A stretch of 9,326 nucleotides of DNA from contig DATKMK010000100.1 in NCBI GenBank assembly GCA_035541895.1, forward strand, positions 1 through 9,326, in the 5' to 3' direction. Positions 1 to 7,062 of this stretch are shown piece after piece. The stretch is from DATKMK01 sp035541895. GTDB lineage: Bacteria; Desulfobacterota; Binatia; HRBIN30; JACQVA1. The notes beneath the pieces were generated by a model. That model saw only the letters and a list, made by a program, of their open reading frames with translations. It did no database searches and was not told the origin of the DNA. The position numbers and the translations under genes are program-made. Every line of letters begins with the position of its first letter. The stretch's first letter is position 1.

Positions 1-1164
1 AGCGAGACCGTGCTGAAGGACGTCACGCTGATGGCGATCGACGAGATCAACGCCAAGGGCGGTGTGCTCGGCAAGAAGCTCGAGCCGGTGGTCGTCGACC
101 CGGCGTCGAACTGGCCGCTGTTCGCGGAAAAGGCGCGCCAGCTGATCGCCAACGACCACGTCGTCGCCATCTTCGGCTGCTGGACGTCGGTGTCGCGCAA
201 GAGCGTGCTGCCGGTCGTCGAGGAACTGAACGGCCTGCTGTTCTACCCGGTGCAGTACGAAGGCGAAGAGCTCAGCAAGAACGTCTTCTACACCGGCGCC
301 GCGCCGAACCAGCAGGCGATTCCGGCGGTCGAGTACCTGATGAGCAAGGACGGCGGCAGCGCCAAGCGTTTCGTGCTGCTGGGCACCGACTACGTCTACC
401 CGCGCACCACCAACAAGATCCTGCGGTCCTTCCTGCACAGCAAGGGCATCAAGGACGACGACATCATGGAGGAGTACACACCGTTCGGCCACTCCGACTA
501 CCAGTCGATCATCGCCAAGATCAAGAAGTTCTCGGCCGAAGGCAAGAAGACCGCCGTCGTCTCGACCATCAACGGCGACAGCAACGTGCCGTTCTACAAG
601 GAACTGGGCAACCAGGGCGTGTCTGCGTCCGACATCCCCGTCGTCGCGTTCTCAGTCGGTGAAGAGGAACTCTCCGGCATCGACACCAAGCCACTCGTGG
701 GTCATCTGGCAGCGTGGAACTACTTCATGAGCATCGATGCACCGATCAACAAGGAGTTCATCAAAACGTGGCACGCGTTCATCAAGAATCCCAAGCGGGT
801 GACCAACGATCCGATGGAAGCGCACTTCATCGGTTTCAATATGTGGGTCAAGGCCGTGACAAAGGCCGGCACCACCGACCCGACTGCGGTTCAAAAGGCG
901 ATCCTCGGCGTTGAGGCGCCGAACCTGTCGGGCGGTATGGCGAAGATGCTGAACAACCATCACATCACCAAGCCGGTTCTCATCGGCGAGATCCAGGAAG
1001 ACGGCCAATTCGCCACCGTGTGGAAGACCGACTCGTTGGTGCCCGGCGATGCGTGGTCGGACTATTTGCCGGACAGCAAGATCATCGAGGCCGACTGGTC
1101 GGACAAACTGAACTGCGGCAACTACAACACCGTCACGAAGAAGTGTTCCGGACAGAACTACTAG
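1..1164 (+). CDS. urtA: Urea ABC transporter, periplasmic urea-binding protein UrtA (5' end missing)
   Basis: This is the substrate-binding protein of the high-affinity urea ABC transporter, a periplasmic protein that captures urea for UrtB/UrtC. The reading frame is open from base 1 (codons for S-E-T-V-L-K-D), so the GTG at 10 is an internal valine and the true start lies upstream. The 387 visible codons lack the signal peptide and probably a few tens of residues, judging by the usual family length of a little over 400. Recognisable UrtA stretches are KGGVLGKKLEPVVVDPASNW, FGCWTSVSRKSVLPVVEE, LLFYPVQYEGEE and FYTGAAPNQQAIPAVEYL. Two cysteines ten residues apart near the C-terminus (visible codons 372 and 382) could form a disulfide; that is inference. 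Third-position base use changes near base 630. Amide-binding relatives (FmdD/AmiC type) are the main alternative, but the following urt and ure genes settle the call. Confidence 0.96.
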   Translation, partial: SETVLKDVTLMAIDEINAKGGVLGKKLEPVVVDPASNWPLFAEKARQLIANDHVVAIFGCWTSVSRKSVLPVVEELNGLLFYPVQYEGEELSKNVFYTGAAPNQQAIPAVEYLMSKDGGSAKRFVLLGTDYVYPRTTNKILRSFLHSKGIKDDDIMEEYTPFGHSDYQSIIAKIKKFSAEGKKTAVVSTINGDSNVPFYKELGNQGVSASDIPVVAFSVGEEELSGIDTKPLVGHLAAWNYFMSIDAPINKEFIKTWHAFIKNPKRVTNDPMEAHFIGFNMWVKAVTKAGTTDPTAVQKAILGVEAPNLSGGMAKMLNNHHITKPVLIGEIQEDGQFATVWKTDSLVPGDAWSDYLPDSKIIEADWSDKLNCGNYNTVTKKCSGQNY

Positions 1165-1197
1165 CGCAGTCGCGCATCGTTGTCGGGTGATGGAATG

Positions 1198-1225
1198 GGC
1201 GCGGCGTCCGGTCGGACGCCGCGCC
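1198..1225 (+). terminator. Perfect 13-bp inverted repeat between urtA and urtB; candidate attenuator or mRNA-stabilising hairpin
   Basis: The left arm GGCGCGGCGTCCG (1198-1210) is the exact reverse complement of the right arm CGGACGCCGCGCC (1213-1225), with two bases between them. As RNA this would fold into a stem of about 12 bp closed by a 4-base loop. No T-run follows (next bases are GTCGCATAACG), so it does not look like a full intrinsic terminator. Its position just after the binding-protein gene suggests it protects the urtA message from 3' decay or causes partial termination, so that UrtA is made in excess over the membrane parts. The structure is seen directly; the role is inference from similar hairpins in other binding-protein operons. 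Confidence 0.6.
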
Positions 1226-1241
1226 GTCGCATAACGAGCGG

Positions 1242-2891
1242 ATGGAGGACGGTTTGGGCGTGCAGTTTCGGTCGCTAGTCATCGCCTGCGCCATGGTCTT
1301 CGAGATGCTCCACGCGTCGGCGCCCGGTTGGGCCGACGCGGGCGCACTCGCGGCCGGGCTTGCCGGTCTCCGCAGTTCAGACTTCCAGGTGCGGGCTCGT
1401 TCGATCGAGCAGATTGCAGAGAGCGGTGAAGCGCAGGCGTACGCCGCTCTCAGTGCCCTGCTCGACGGCCGCCTCTACGTGCGCCAAGGCGATGAGGCGG
1501 TGGTGATCGGGTCCGAGGGATCAAGCGGCTTCGCGGCCGTTGACGCGCTCACCGGCGCAGACCTGGGCACCGCGGACAAGGTGGATTTCAAGAAGGTGGT
1601 GATCAACAACCAGATGCGCGGCGCCCTGCGTATTGCGCTCGCGCGTCTGAGTTTGCACGCGCCGGACGCGTCAGCCCGGCGCGACGCGGTCGACTCGTTG
1701 TTCGGGTCGCTCAGTTCGGAGACGATTGATCTCGTGCGCGAAGCGCTCACCAGCGAGCGTGACGAAGGGGTGCGGCGCGCGATGCAGACGGCGCTCGCAC
1801 TCGCCGACATCGCGTCGCCGGATCGGGATGACCGACGCCGGGCCGTTGAAACCTTGTCACACAGCCTGCACGCCGAGGCGCGCACGCGTCTAGCCGGGCT
1901 GTTGGAGACCGATGCTGAGGGAAAAACGCGGGAGCGGGATCCGGAAGTGGTCCAGGCCGCGGCGAGCGCGCTCGAGCATATCGATCGCATGCGCGCGATG
2001 TACGGCGTGGTCGAGACCGTGTTCTTCGGCTTGAGTCTGGGCTTCGTCTTGGTCTTGGCGGGCACCGGCCTTGCCATCACGTTCGGCGTGATGGGCGTGA
2101 TCAACATGGCGCACGGCGAACTCATGATGTTGGGCGCCTACGCCACGTGGTTGGTCCAGGAGGCGATGCCCGGACACTTGGAGGTCTCGCTCTTCGCGGC
2201 CATTCCTTTCGCATTCGTGGTTTCCGCACTGGCCGGCATCGCCATCGAGCGTGGCGTGGTCAGCTTTCTCTACGGGCGTCCACTCGAGACGCTGCTCGCG
2301 ACGTTCGGCGTCAGCCTGGTACTCCAGCAAGGAGTCCGCACGATCTTTTCTCCACTCAATCGTGCGGTCGCGACACCCGCATGGATGAGCGGGCAGCTTG
2401 TCGTCAATGGCGCGCTCGCCATCAATTACAATCGACTCTACATCATCGTCTTCAGCATCGCGGTATTTCTCGCGTTGGTGGCGCTGCTGCGCTTCACCCG
2501 AATGGGACTGCAAGTGCGCGCCGTCGCACAGAACCGGGCGATGGCGCGCGCGATGGGCGTGCGCGCCGGTTGGATCGACGCCGTCACCTTCGGGCTCGGT
2601 TCGGGCGTGGCCGGACTCGCCGGCGTCGCGTTGAGCCAGCTCACCAATGTCGGCCCCAATCTCGGGCAGAGCTACATCGTCGACTCGTTCATGGTGGTGG
2701 TGTTCGGCGGCGTCGGCAATCTCTGGGGCACGTTGGTCGGCGGCCTCTCGCTCGGGATTGCAAACAAGTTCCTCGAACCGTACGCCGGCGCCGTGCTGGC
2801 CAAGATTCTTGTTCTGATTTTCATCATCCTCTTCATCCAGCGGCGTCCGCGTGGGTTGTTCCCGCAACGCGGACGTGCTGCCGAGGCGTGA
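1242..2891 (+). CDS. urtB: Urea ABC transporter permease UrtB with long periplasmic N-terminal domain
   Basis: UrtB is one of two integral-membrane subunits forming the urea channel with UrtC. The 549-residue frame has three parts. A hydrophobic signal-like segment (about residues 10-32) is followed by a soluble alpha-helical region to about residue 252, rich in HEAT-like segments such as RSIEQIAESG and ALADIASPDRDDRRRAVETL. From residue 253 (MYGVVETVFFGLSLGF) runs a LivH-type permease domain with the motif GVMGVINMAHGELMMLGAY and about eight hydrophobic segments. The long N-terminal region is typical of UrtB and separates it from plain LivH amino-acid permeases. The start is uncertain: ATG 1242 is reported, but GTG 1260 has a better ribosome site and would give a cleaner signal peptide (M-QFRSLVIACAM). 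The gene follows urtA after 77 bases containing a hairpin, and its stop is 8 bases before the urtC ATG. Confidence 0.95.
   Translation: MEDGLGVQFRSLVIACAMVFEMLHASAPGWADAGALAAGLAGLRSSDFQVRARSIEQIAESGEAQAYAALSALLDGRLYVRQGDEAVVIGSEGSSGFAAVDALTGADLGTADKVDFKKVVINNQMRGALRIALARLSLHAPDASARRDAVDSLFGSLSSETIDLVREALTSERDEGVRRAMQTALALADIASPDRDDRRRAVETLSHSLHAEARTRLAGLLETDAEGKTRERDPEVVQAAASALEHIDRMRAMYGVVETVFFGLSLGFVLVLAGTGLAITFGVMGVINMAHGELMMLGAYATWLVQEAMPGHLEVSLFAAIPFAFVVSALAGIAIERGVVSFLYGRPLETLLATFGVSLVLQQGVRTIFSPLNRAVATPAWMSGQLVVNGALAINYNRLYIIVFSIAVFLALVALLRFTRMGLQVRAVAQNRAMARAMGVRAGWIDAVTFGLGSGVAGLAGVALSQLTNVGPNLGQSYIVDSFMVVVFGGVGNLWGTLVGGLSLGIANKFLEPYAGAVLAKILVLIFIILFIQRRPRGLFPQRGRAAEA
1244..1249 (+). 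promoter_or_regulatory. Shine-Dalgarno-like GGAGGA bearing on the urtB start
   Basis: GGAGGA lies 10 bases before a GTG at 1260 and overlaps the ATG at 1242. If it is the ribosome binding site, urtB starts at GTG 1260 and not at ATG 1242. The ATG has no comparable purine-rich site upstream. Confidence 0.45.
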
Positions 2892-2899
2892 GGGTCCGA

Positions 2900-3994
2900 A
2901 TGCTCCGAAACGTGGGCGCTACCCGGCGGGCGGACCTTGGGCTGCTGTTGACGCTCGCGGTCCTCACGGTTGGCGTGGCACTGCTCAATTTGCTTCCGCC
3001 CGCCGAATCCGCGCTGCACGTCTCAACCTACAGCGTGACACTGCTCGGCAAGTATCTCTGCTACGCCTTGCTCGCCCTCGCCGTGGACCTGGTGTGGGGT
3101 TACTGCGGGATCTTGAGCCTCGGCCACGGCGCGTTCTTCGCGCTCGGCGGATACGCCATGGGTATGTATCTGATGCGGCAAATCGGCACCCGCGGCGTCT
3201 ACGGCAATCCGCTGCTGCCCGACTTCATGGTGTTTCTCAATTGGCACGAGCTGCCGTGGTATTGGTGGGGGTTCTCCAGTTTTGGCTTCGCGATGGCGCT
3301 GGTGGTCGTGGTACCCGCCGCGCTCGCACTGGTGTTCGGTTGGTTCGCATTCCGCTCGCGCGTGACGGGCGTGTATCTCTCCATCATTACACAAGCCTTG
3401 ACCTACGCCCTTTTGCTTGCGTTCTTCCGCAACGACATGGGCTTCGGGGGCAACAATGGCCTCACTGATTTCAAGGAGATCGTCGGCTTCGCCGTGCATG
3501 CCGATACGACGCGCGTCGCGCTGGTGGTCGTCACCGCCACAATCCTGGCTGTGGCGTACCTCGTTTGCCGCGCGATCACCGCGTCGCGCTTCGGCCGAGT
3601 CATCGTCGCGATTCGCGACGCGGAGGACCGCGTCCGATTTCTCGGGTATCGTGTCGAGCACTTCAAGCTGTGGATCTTCGTCGCTTCGGCGATCCTTGCG
3701 GGGATCGCCGGGGCGCTCTACGTCCCGCAGGTGGGAATCATCAACCCCAGCGAGTTCTCGCCGCTCAACTCGATCGAGATTGTCATTTGGGTTGCGGTCG
3801 GCGGTCGCAACTCGCTCTACGGCGCGATCCTCGGGGCGGCCGTCGTCAATTTCGCGAAGAGTCAGTTTACGGCGTTGCTTCCAGAAGTGTGGCTGTTTGT
3901 TCTCGGTTCACTCTTTGTCCTTGTGACGCTATTGTTGCCTTCAGGAATCATCGGGCTTGGTCGTCGGTGGACGCATGCTGCGAGCCCGGAATGA
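2900..3994 (+). CDS. urtC: Urea ABC transporter permease UrtC
   Basis: UrtC is the second integral-membrane subunit of the urea channel, of the LivM family. The 364-residue product has about nine to ten hydrophobic segments. It carries the LivM-type motif YCGILSLGHGAFFALGGYAM (near residues 68-87) and a cytoplasmic loop, SRFGRVIVAIRDAEDRVRFL, that should contact the ATPases. The ATG at 2900 is chosen because GAGGG (2890-2894) sits 5 bases before it. An in-frame GTG at 2888 overlaps the urtB stop as GTGA but has a site only one base away, so it is less likely. The frame stays open far upstream inside urtB, but those residues are arginine-rich out-of-frame sequence, not permease. The stop TGA overlaps the urtD ATG (ATGA at 3991-3994), which suggests translational coupling. 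Confidence 0.95.
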   Translation: MLRNVGATRRADLGLLLTLAVLTVGVALLNLLPPAESALHVSTYSVTLLGKYLCYALLALAVDLVWGYCGILSLGHGAFFALGGYAMGMYLMRQIGTRGVYGNPLLPDFMVFLNWHELPWYWWGFSSFGFAMALVVVVPAALALVFGWFAFRSRVTGVYLSIITQALTYALLLAFFRNDMGFGGNNGLTDFKEIVGFAVHADTTRVALVVVTATILAVAYLVCRAITASRFGRVIVAIRDAEDRVRFLGYRVEHFKLWIFVASAILAGIAGALYVPQVGIINPSEFSPLNSIEIVIWVAVGGRNSLYGAILGAAVVNFAKSQFTALLPEVWLFVLGSLFVLVTLLLPSGIIGLGRRWTHAASPE

Positions 3995-4806
3995 ACGCGG
4001 CGCTTGTCAATCGCATGAGTGACGTGCGGGTCACCGCCGAGGAAACCCTCAGCCAGCAAGATGCGCTGCACGGCTCGATCTTGTATCTGCAAGGCATCAC
4101 CGTGAGTTTCGATGGTTTCCGCGCGCTCAACGACCTCAGCCTGTACATCGCCCGAGGCGAGTTGCGCTGCATCATCGGGCCAAACGGTGCGGGGAAGAGC
4201 ACCATGATGGACGTGGTGACGGGCAAGACTCGACCGGACTCGGGCGAAGCGTTTTTCGATCGCGAGACCGACTTGCTGACGTTGAGCGAACCCGAGATCG
4301 TCAAGGCCGGGATCGGGCGCAAGTTCCAGAAGCCGACGGTGTTCGAGCAACTGCCCGTGTGGGTCAATCTCGAACTGGCGATGCGCGGTCACAAAGGCGT
4401 CTGGGCGACGTTGTTGGCGCGCCTGACCGGGGAGCAACGCGACCGCATCGATTCGGTGCTCCACATCATTGGACTCATCGAGAACCGTCACCGGCACGCG
4501 GGGGCGTTGTCGCACGGCCAAAAGCAATGGCTCGAGATCGGCATGTTGCTGATGCAGGAGCCGCAACTGATGCTGATCGACGAGCCGGTGGCCGGCATGA
4601 CGCATCTGGAGACCGAGCGCACGGCGGAGCTGTTGGTGTCGCTCGCCGGCGAGCGTTCGGTGGTGGTGGTCGAGCACGACATGGAATTTGTGCGTTCGAT
4701 CGCGCGGCGGGTGACGGTGCTGCACGAAGGGCGCGTGCTGGCCGAAGGCAGCATGGACGCGGTGCAGAACAATCCGAGTGTGATTGAAGTGTATTTGGGG
4801 GCGTGA
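3991..4806 (+). CDS. urtD: Urea ABC transporter ATP-binding protein UrtD
   Basis: UrtD is one of the two cytoplasmic ATPases that power urea import, related to LivG. In the 271-residue product the Walker A motif GPNGAGKS is at 63-70, the Q-loop glutamine at 113 (RKFQKPTVFE), the signature LSHGQ at 173-177, Walker B LMLIDE at 193-198, and the H-loop histidine at 229 (VVEHDMEFV). The phrase LSHGQKQWLEIGMLLMQEP followed by DEPVAGMT is characteristic of UrtD and separates it from LivG. The signature has histidine where the usual motif has glycine. ATG 3991 overlaps the urtC stop; a second ATG at 4015 lacks a ribosome site and is less likely. The first 28 or so residues precede the ABC fold and are not conserved in any way I recognise. 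Confidence 0.95.
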   Translation: MNAALVNRMSDVRVTAEETLSQQDALHGSILYLQGITVSFDGFRALNDLSLYIARGELRCIIGPNGAGKSTMMDVVTGKTRPDSGEAFFDRETDLLTLSEPEIVKAGIGRKFQKPTVFEQLPVWVNLELAMRGHKGVWATLLARLTGEQRDRIDSVLHIIGLIENRHRHAGALSHGQKQWLEIGMLLMQEPQLMLIDEPVAGMTHLETERTAELLVSLAGERSVVVVEHDMEFVRSIARRVTVLHEGRVLAEGSMDAVQNNPSVIEVYLGA

Positions 4807-5504
4807 TGCTGCGGCTGCAGGGCGTCAATCAGTATTATGGTGAAAGCCACACCCTGTGGGACCTGGCGCTGGATGTGCCGCTCGGCTCGTGCACCTGCCT
4901 CATGGGCCGCAATGGGGTGGGAAAGACGACCACTCTCAAGTGCGTGATGGGTCTCCTGCCGATCCACGAAGGCGAGATTCACTTCGACGGAGCGCTGTTG
5001 TCTACGCAACCGGCGGAGTCGCGCGCGCGGGTGGGAATCGGCTACGTACCCCAAGGCCGGGAGATCTTTCCGCGGCTCACAGTGGAAGAGAATCTCCGCA
5101 TCGGATTGACGCTCAATCGCTCCGAGAGCGGCCGGCGCGCGTACGAGCGGACGTTCGACATGTTTCCGGTGTTGCGCCAAATGCTCCGGCGCCGCGGCGG
5201 TGACCTTTCGGGTGGCCAGCAACAACAACTCGCCATCGCGCGCGCGCTGATCATCGAACCGCGCTTTCTCATCCTCGACGAGCCGACCGAAGGGATCCAG
5301 CCGAACATCGTCCACGAGATCGGCGACACCATCCTCCGGCTGAATCGTGAACTCGGGATGACGGTGCTGTTGGTCGAGCAGAAACTCCCGCTCGCTCGCC
5401 GTGTCGCCGATCGCTTCTACGTGCTAGACAAAGGCCGAGCCGTGGCCAGCGGTGCGATGACGGATCTCGACGACACCGTCGTCCGGCGCTACTTAACGGT
5501 GTGA
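4806..5504 (+). CDS. urtE: Urea ABC transporter ATP-binding protein UrtE
   Basis: UrtE is the second ATPase of the urea importer, related to LivF, expected to pair with UrtD below the UrtB/UrtC membrane pair. In the 232-residue product Walker A GRNGVGKTT is at 34-42, the Q-loop region YVPQGREIFPRLTVEENL at 80-97, the signature LSGGQ at 134-138, and Walker B FLILDEP at 154-160. The H-loop position is glutamine (Q192 in VLLVEQK) instead of histidine, as in the LivF family. The N-terminal NQYYGESHTLWD resembles UrtE proteins. The ATG at 4806 shares its A with the urtD stop (TGATG); a GTG immediately before it (4803) is an alternative start adding one residue. G-rich sequence at 4797-4801 may serve as the ribosome site. 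The stop is 4 bases before ureD. Confidence 0.95.
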   Translation: MLRLQGVNQYYGESHTLWDLALDVPLGSCTCLMGRNGVGKTTTLKCVMGLLPIHEGEIHFDGALLSTQPAESRARVGIGYVPQGREIFPRLTVEENLRIGLTLNRSESGRRAYERTFDMFPVLRQMLRRRGGDLSGGQQQQLAIARALIIEPRFLILDEPTEGIQPNIVHEIGDTILRLNRELGMTVLLVEQKLPLARRVADRFYVLDKGRAVASGAMTDLDDTVVRRYLTV

Positions 5505-5508
5505 GAAA

Positions 5509-6384
5509 ATGCGATTGGCGGGTGCGCACGATCTCTCCGGCACGCTCGGAAGCGGGAGAATCGACATCGAACGGGAGCCCCCTGATGCCCGATGGCGCGC
5601 GGAGCTGGCGTTGCGGTTCGCACGGCGGGGCCGGCGGACCGTCCTTGTGGAACGCCGTCAGTTGGGTCCCCTGACCGTGCAACGACCATTCTATCCGGAG
5701 GCGGACGGTGTCTGCCACACCTACGTGCTGCACCCACCCGCAGGGATCGTTGGCGGCGACGACCTCAGCGTGGGCGCCGCCGTGGATGAGGGCGCACACG
5801 CACTGGTCACCACGCCGGCGGCCACCCGCTGGTATTTCAGCCGCGGTCGCGAGGCGCGGGTGGTCCAGCACGTACGCGTGGCTGCCGGTGCGACCCTGGA
5901 ATGGTTGCCGCAGGAGACGTTGCTGTTCGACGGCACTCACGCGCGTCTGACCACGCGCGTCGATGTGACGACCAGCGGGCGCTTCTGCGGCTGGGAAATT
6001 CTGGGCTTCGGTCGGCCCGCATGCGGCGAGCGCCTCGACAGCGGTCGCGTCGACTTCCGCTTCGACATCTATCGAGATGAGCAGCCGCGACTGCGCGAGC
6101 GCTTGTGCGGCGCCGCTCGTCCGCCCGGCCTGCGTGGCCATGCAGCCTGCGCGATGTTGGTCGCGACTCCGGCAGATGCGGCGGCGCTGGGCCGAGTCCG
6201 CGAGGTGCTCGCCGCGGCTTCGGGTATGCTGTGCGCCGCGACGCTCATCGAAGACATGCTGATTGTGCGCGGTTTGACGGCGAACTGCGAGCCGCTCAAA
6301 GTCTTGTTCTCGGACGTGTGGTCGGCGGTGCGGCCGATTGTGCTCGGACGTCGCGCGGTACCGCCACGCATCTGGCAAACCTGA
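5509..6384 (+). CDS. ureD: Urease accessory protein UreD (UreH)
   Basis: UreD binds the urease apoprotein and, with UreF and UreG, forms the complex that delivers nickel and allows carbamylation of the active-site lysine. It acts in the cytoplasm. The 291-residue product matches the family: GPLTVQRPFYPEADGVCHTY, then LHPPAGIVGGDDL, the segment HALVTTPAATRWY, GATLEWLPQETLLFDG, and GRPACGE (about residues 168-174). Length is close to the usual 270-290 residues; the first 28 or so residues look variable. ATG 5509 lies 4 bases after the urtE stop with only a weak GTGAG site, so translation may depend on coupling to urtE. This junction joins the transport half of the cluster to the urease half. 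Confidence 0.94.
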   Translation: MRLAGAHDLSGTLGSGRIDIEREPPDARWRAELALRFARRGRRTVLVERRQLGPLTVQRPFYPEADGVCHTYVLHPPAGIVGGDDLSVGAAVDEGAHALVTTPAATRWYFSRGREARVVQHVRVAAGATLEWLPQETLLFDGTHARLTTRVDVTTSGRFCGWEILGFGRPACGERLDSGRVDFRFDIYRDEQPRLRERLCGAARPPGLRGHAACAMLVATPADAAALGRVREVLAAASGMLCAATLIEDMLIVRGLTANCEPLKVLFSDVWSAVRPIVLGRRAVPPRIWQT

Positions 6385-6395
6385 GCGGTTTCTGC

Positions 6396-6400
6396 GAGGA
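6396..6400 (+). promoter_or_regulatory. Ribosome binding site of ureA
   Basis: GAGGA sits 10 bases before ATG 6411. It supports that start over the long upstream open frame, which overlaps ureD and encodes arginine-rich out-of-frame sequence. Confidence 0.6.
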
Positions 6401-6410
6401 ACGTCACATC

Positions 6411-6713
6411 ATGGACCTATCGCCACGCGAGAAAGACAAGTTGCTGTTGTTCACCGCAGCGTTGCTGGCGGAACGCCGGCGGGCCCGTGGACTCAAGCTC
6501 AACTATCCGGAGGCCGTCGCCTTGATCAGCGCCGCGATCCTCGAAGGCGCTCGCGACGGCTTGTCGGTCGCCGAGTTGATGAATCGCGGCCGCAGCGTGC
6601 TGGCGTCGGACGACGTTATGGATGGCGTCGCCGAGATGATTCACGAAGTGCAAGTCGAAGCGACGTTCCCTGACGGGACGAAGCTGGTCACCGTCCACGA
6701 TCCGATTCAATGA
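6411..6713 (+). CDS. ureA: Urease gamma subunit UreA
   Basis: UreA is the small structural subunit of the cytoplasmic nickel urease and packs against UreB and UreC. The product is exactly 100 residues, the usual length. It opens with LSPREKDKLLLFTAALLAER and contains LKLNYPEAVALIS, EGARDGLSVAELM, and the closing block VQVEATFPDGTKLVTVHDPI, all close to the family pattern. The gene starts 26 bases after ureD with GAGGA in front and ends 31 bases before ureB. UreA and UreB are separate genes here, as in most bacteria, and not fused as in Helicobacter. Confidence 0.97.
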   Translation: MDLSPREKDKLLLFTAALLAERRRARGLKLNYPEAVALISAAILEGARDGLSVAELMNRGRSVLASDDVMDGVAEMIHEVQVEATFPDGTKLVTVHDPIQ

Positions 6714-6732
6714 GTGACAGGTCGAGCCGAAG

Positions 6733-6738
6733 AGAAGG
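6733..6738 (+). promoter_or_regulatory. Ribosome binding site of ureB
   Basis: AGAAGG lies 6 bases before ATG 6745 in the 31-base gap after ureA, fixing the ureB start. Confidence 0.6.
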
Positions 6739-6744
6739 CCGCGT

Positions 6745-7062
6745 ATGAAGCCGGGCGAAGTGTTCACGCAGGAAGGCGAGATCACCCTCAACGTCGGTCG
6801 CGACACGCGCGTCGTGTCGATTGCAAATACCGGCGACCGCCCCATCCAAGTTGGCTCTCACTACCACTTCTTCGAGACCAACCCCGCCCTGGTGTTCGAT
6901 CGAGATCAGGCACGCGGGTTTCGACTCAACATCCCGGCCGGCACGGCGATCCGATTCGAGCCCGGACAGACACGCTCGGTCGAGCTAGTGGCGTACGGCG
7001 GTGAGCGGCGCGTTTACGGCTTCCGCGGCGCGATCATGGGCGAGCTGGAGGCGACACCATGA
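6745..7062 (+). CDS. ureB: Urease beta subunit UreB
   Basis: UreB is the second small structural subunit of urease. In accessory-complex models it is the part that moves to give access to the buried active site during nickel loading. The 105-residue product has the family's usual length and strong matches: ITLNVGRDTRVVSIANTGDR, then PIQVGSHYHFFETNPAL, FRLNIPAGTAIRFEPGQTR and VYGFRGAIMGEL. The stop codon overlaps the ureC start (ATGA at 7059-7062), which fits equal synthesis of the two subunits by coupled translation. Confidence 0.97.
   Translation: MKPGEVFTQEGEITLNVGRDTRVVSIANTGDRPIQVGSHYHFFETNPALVFDRDQARGFRLNIPAGTAIRFEPGQTRSVELVAYGGERRVYGFRGAIMGELEATP

Noticed and set aside
1198..1225. A classical rho-independent terminator ending the urtA transcript
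   Set aside because: The stem is strong but no T-run follows it, and the genes downstream belong to the same system, so full termination is unlikely.
1890..2867. A 325-codon minus-strand open frame opposite urtB
   Set aside because: Very rich in His, Asp, Glu and Arg, as expected from the reverse complement of a hydrophobic permease gene; no membrane or enzyme motifs.
2147..2899. A possible long N-terminal extension of UrtC reading through urtB
   Set aside because: The upstream residues are out-of-frame urtB sequence, arginine-rich and unlike any permease; ATG 2900 has a good ribosome site and gives a normal UrtC length.
5269..6378. A 369-codon minus-strand open frame opposite ureD
   Set aside because: Low-complexity composition, no recognisable domain, and ureD on the other strand is certain.
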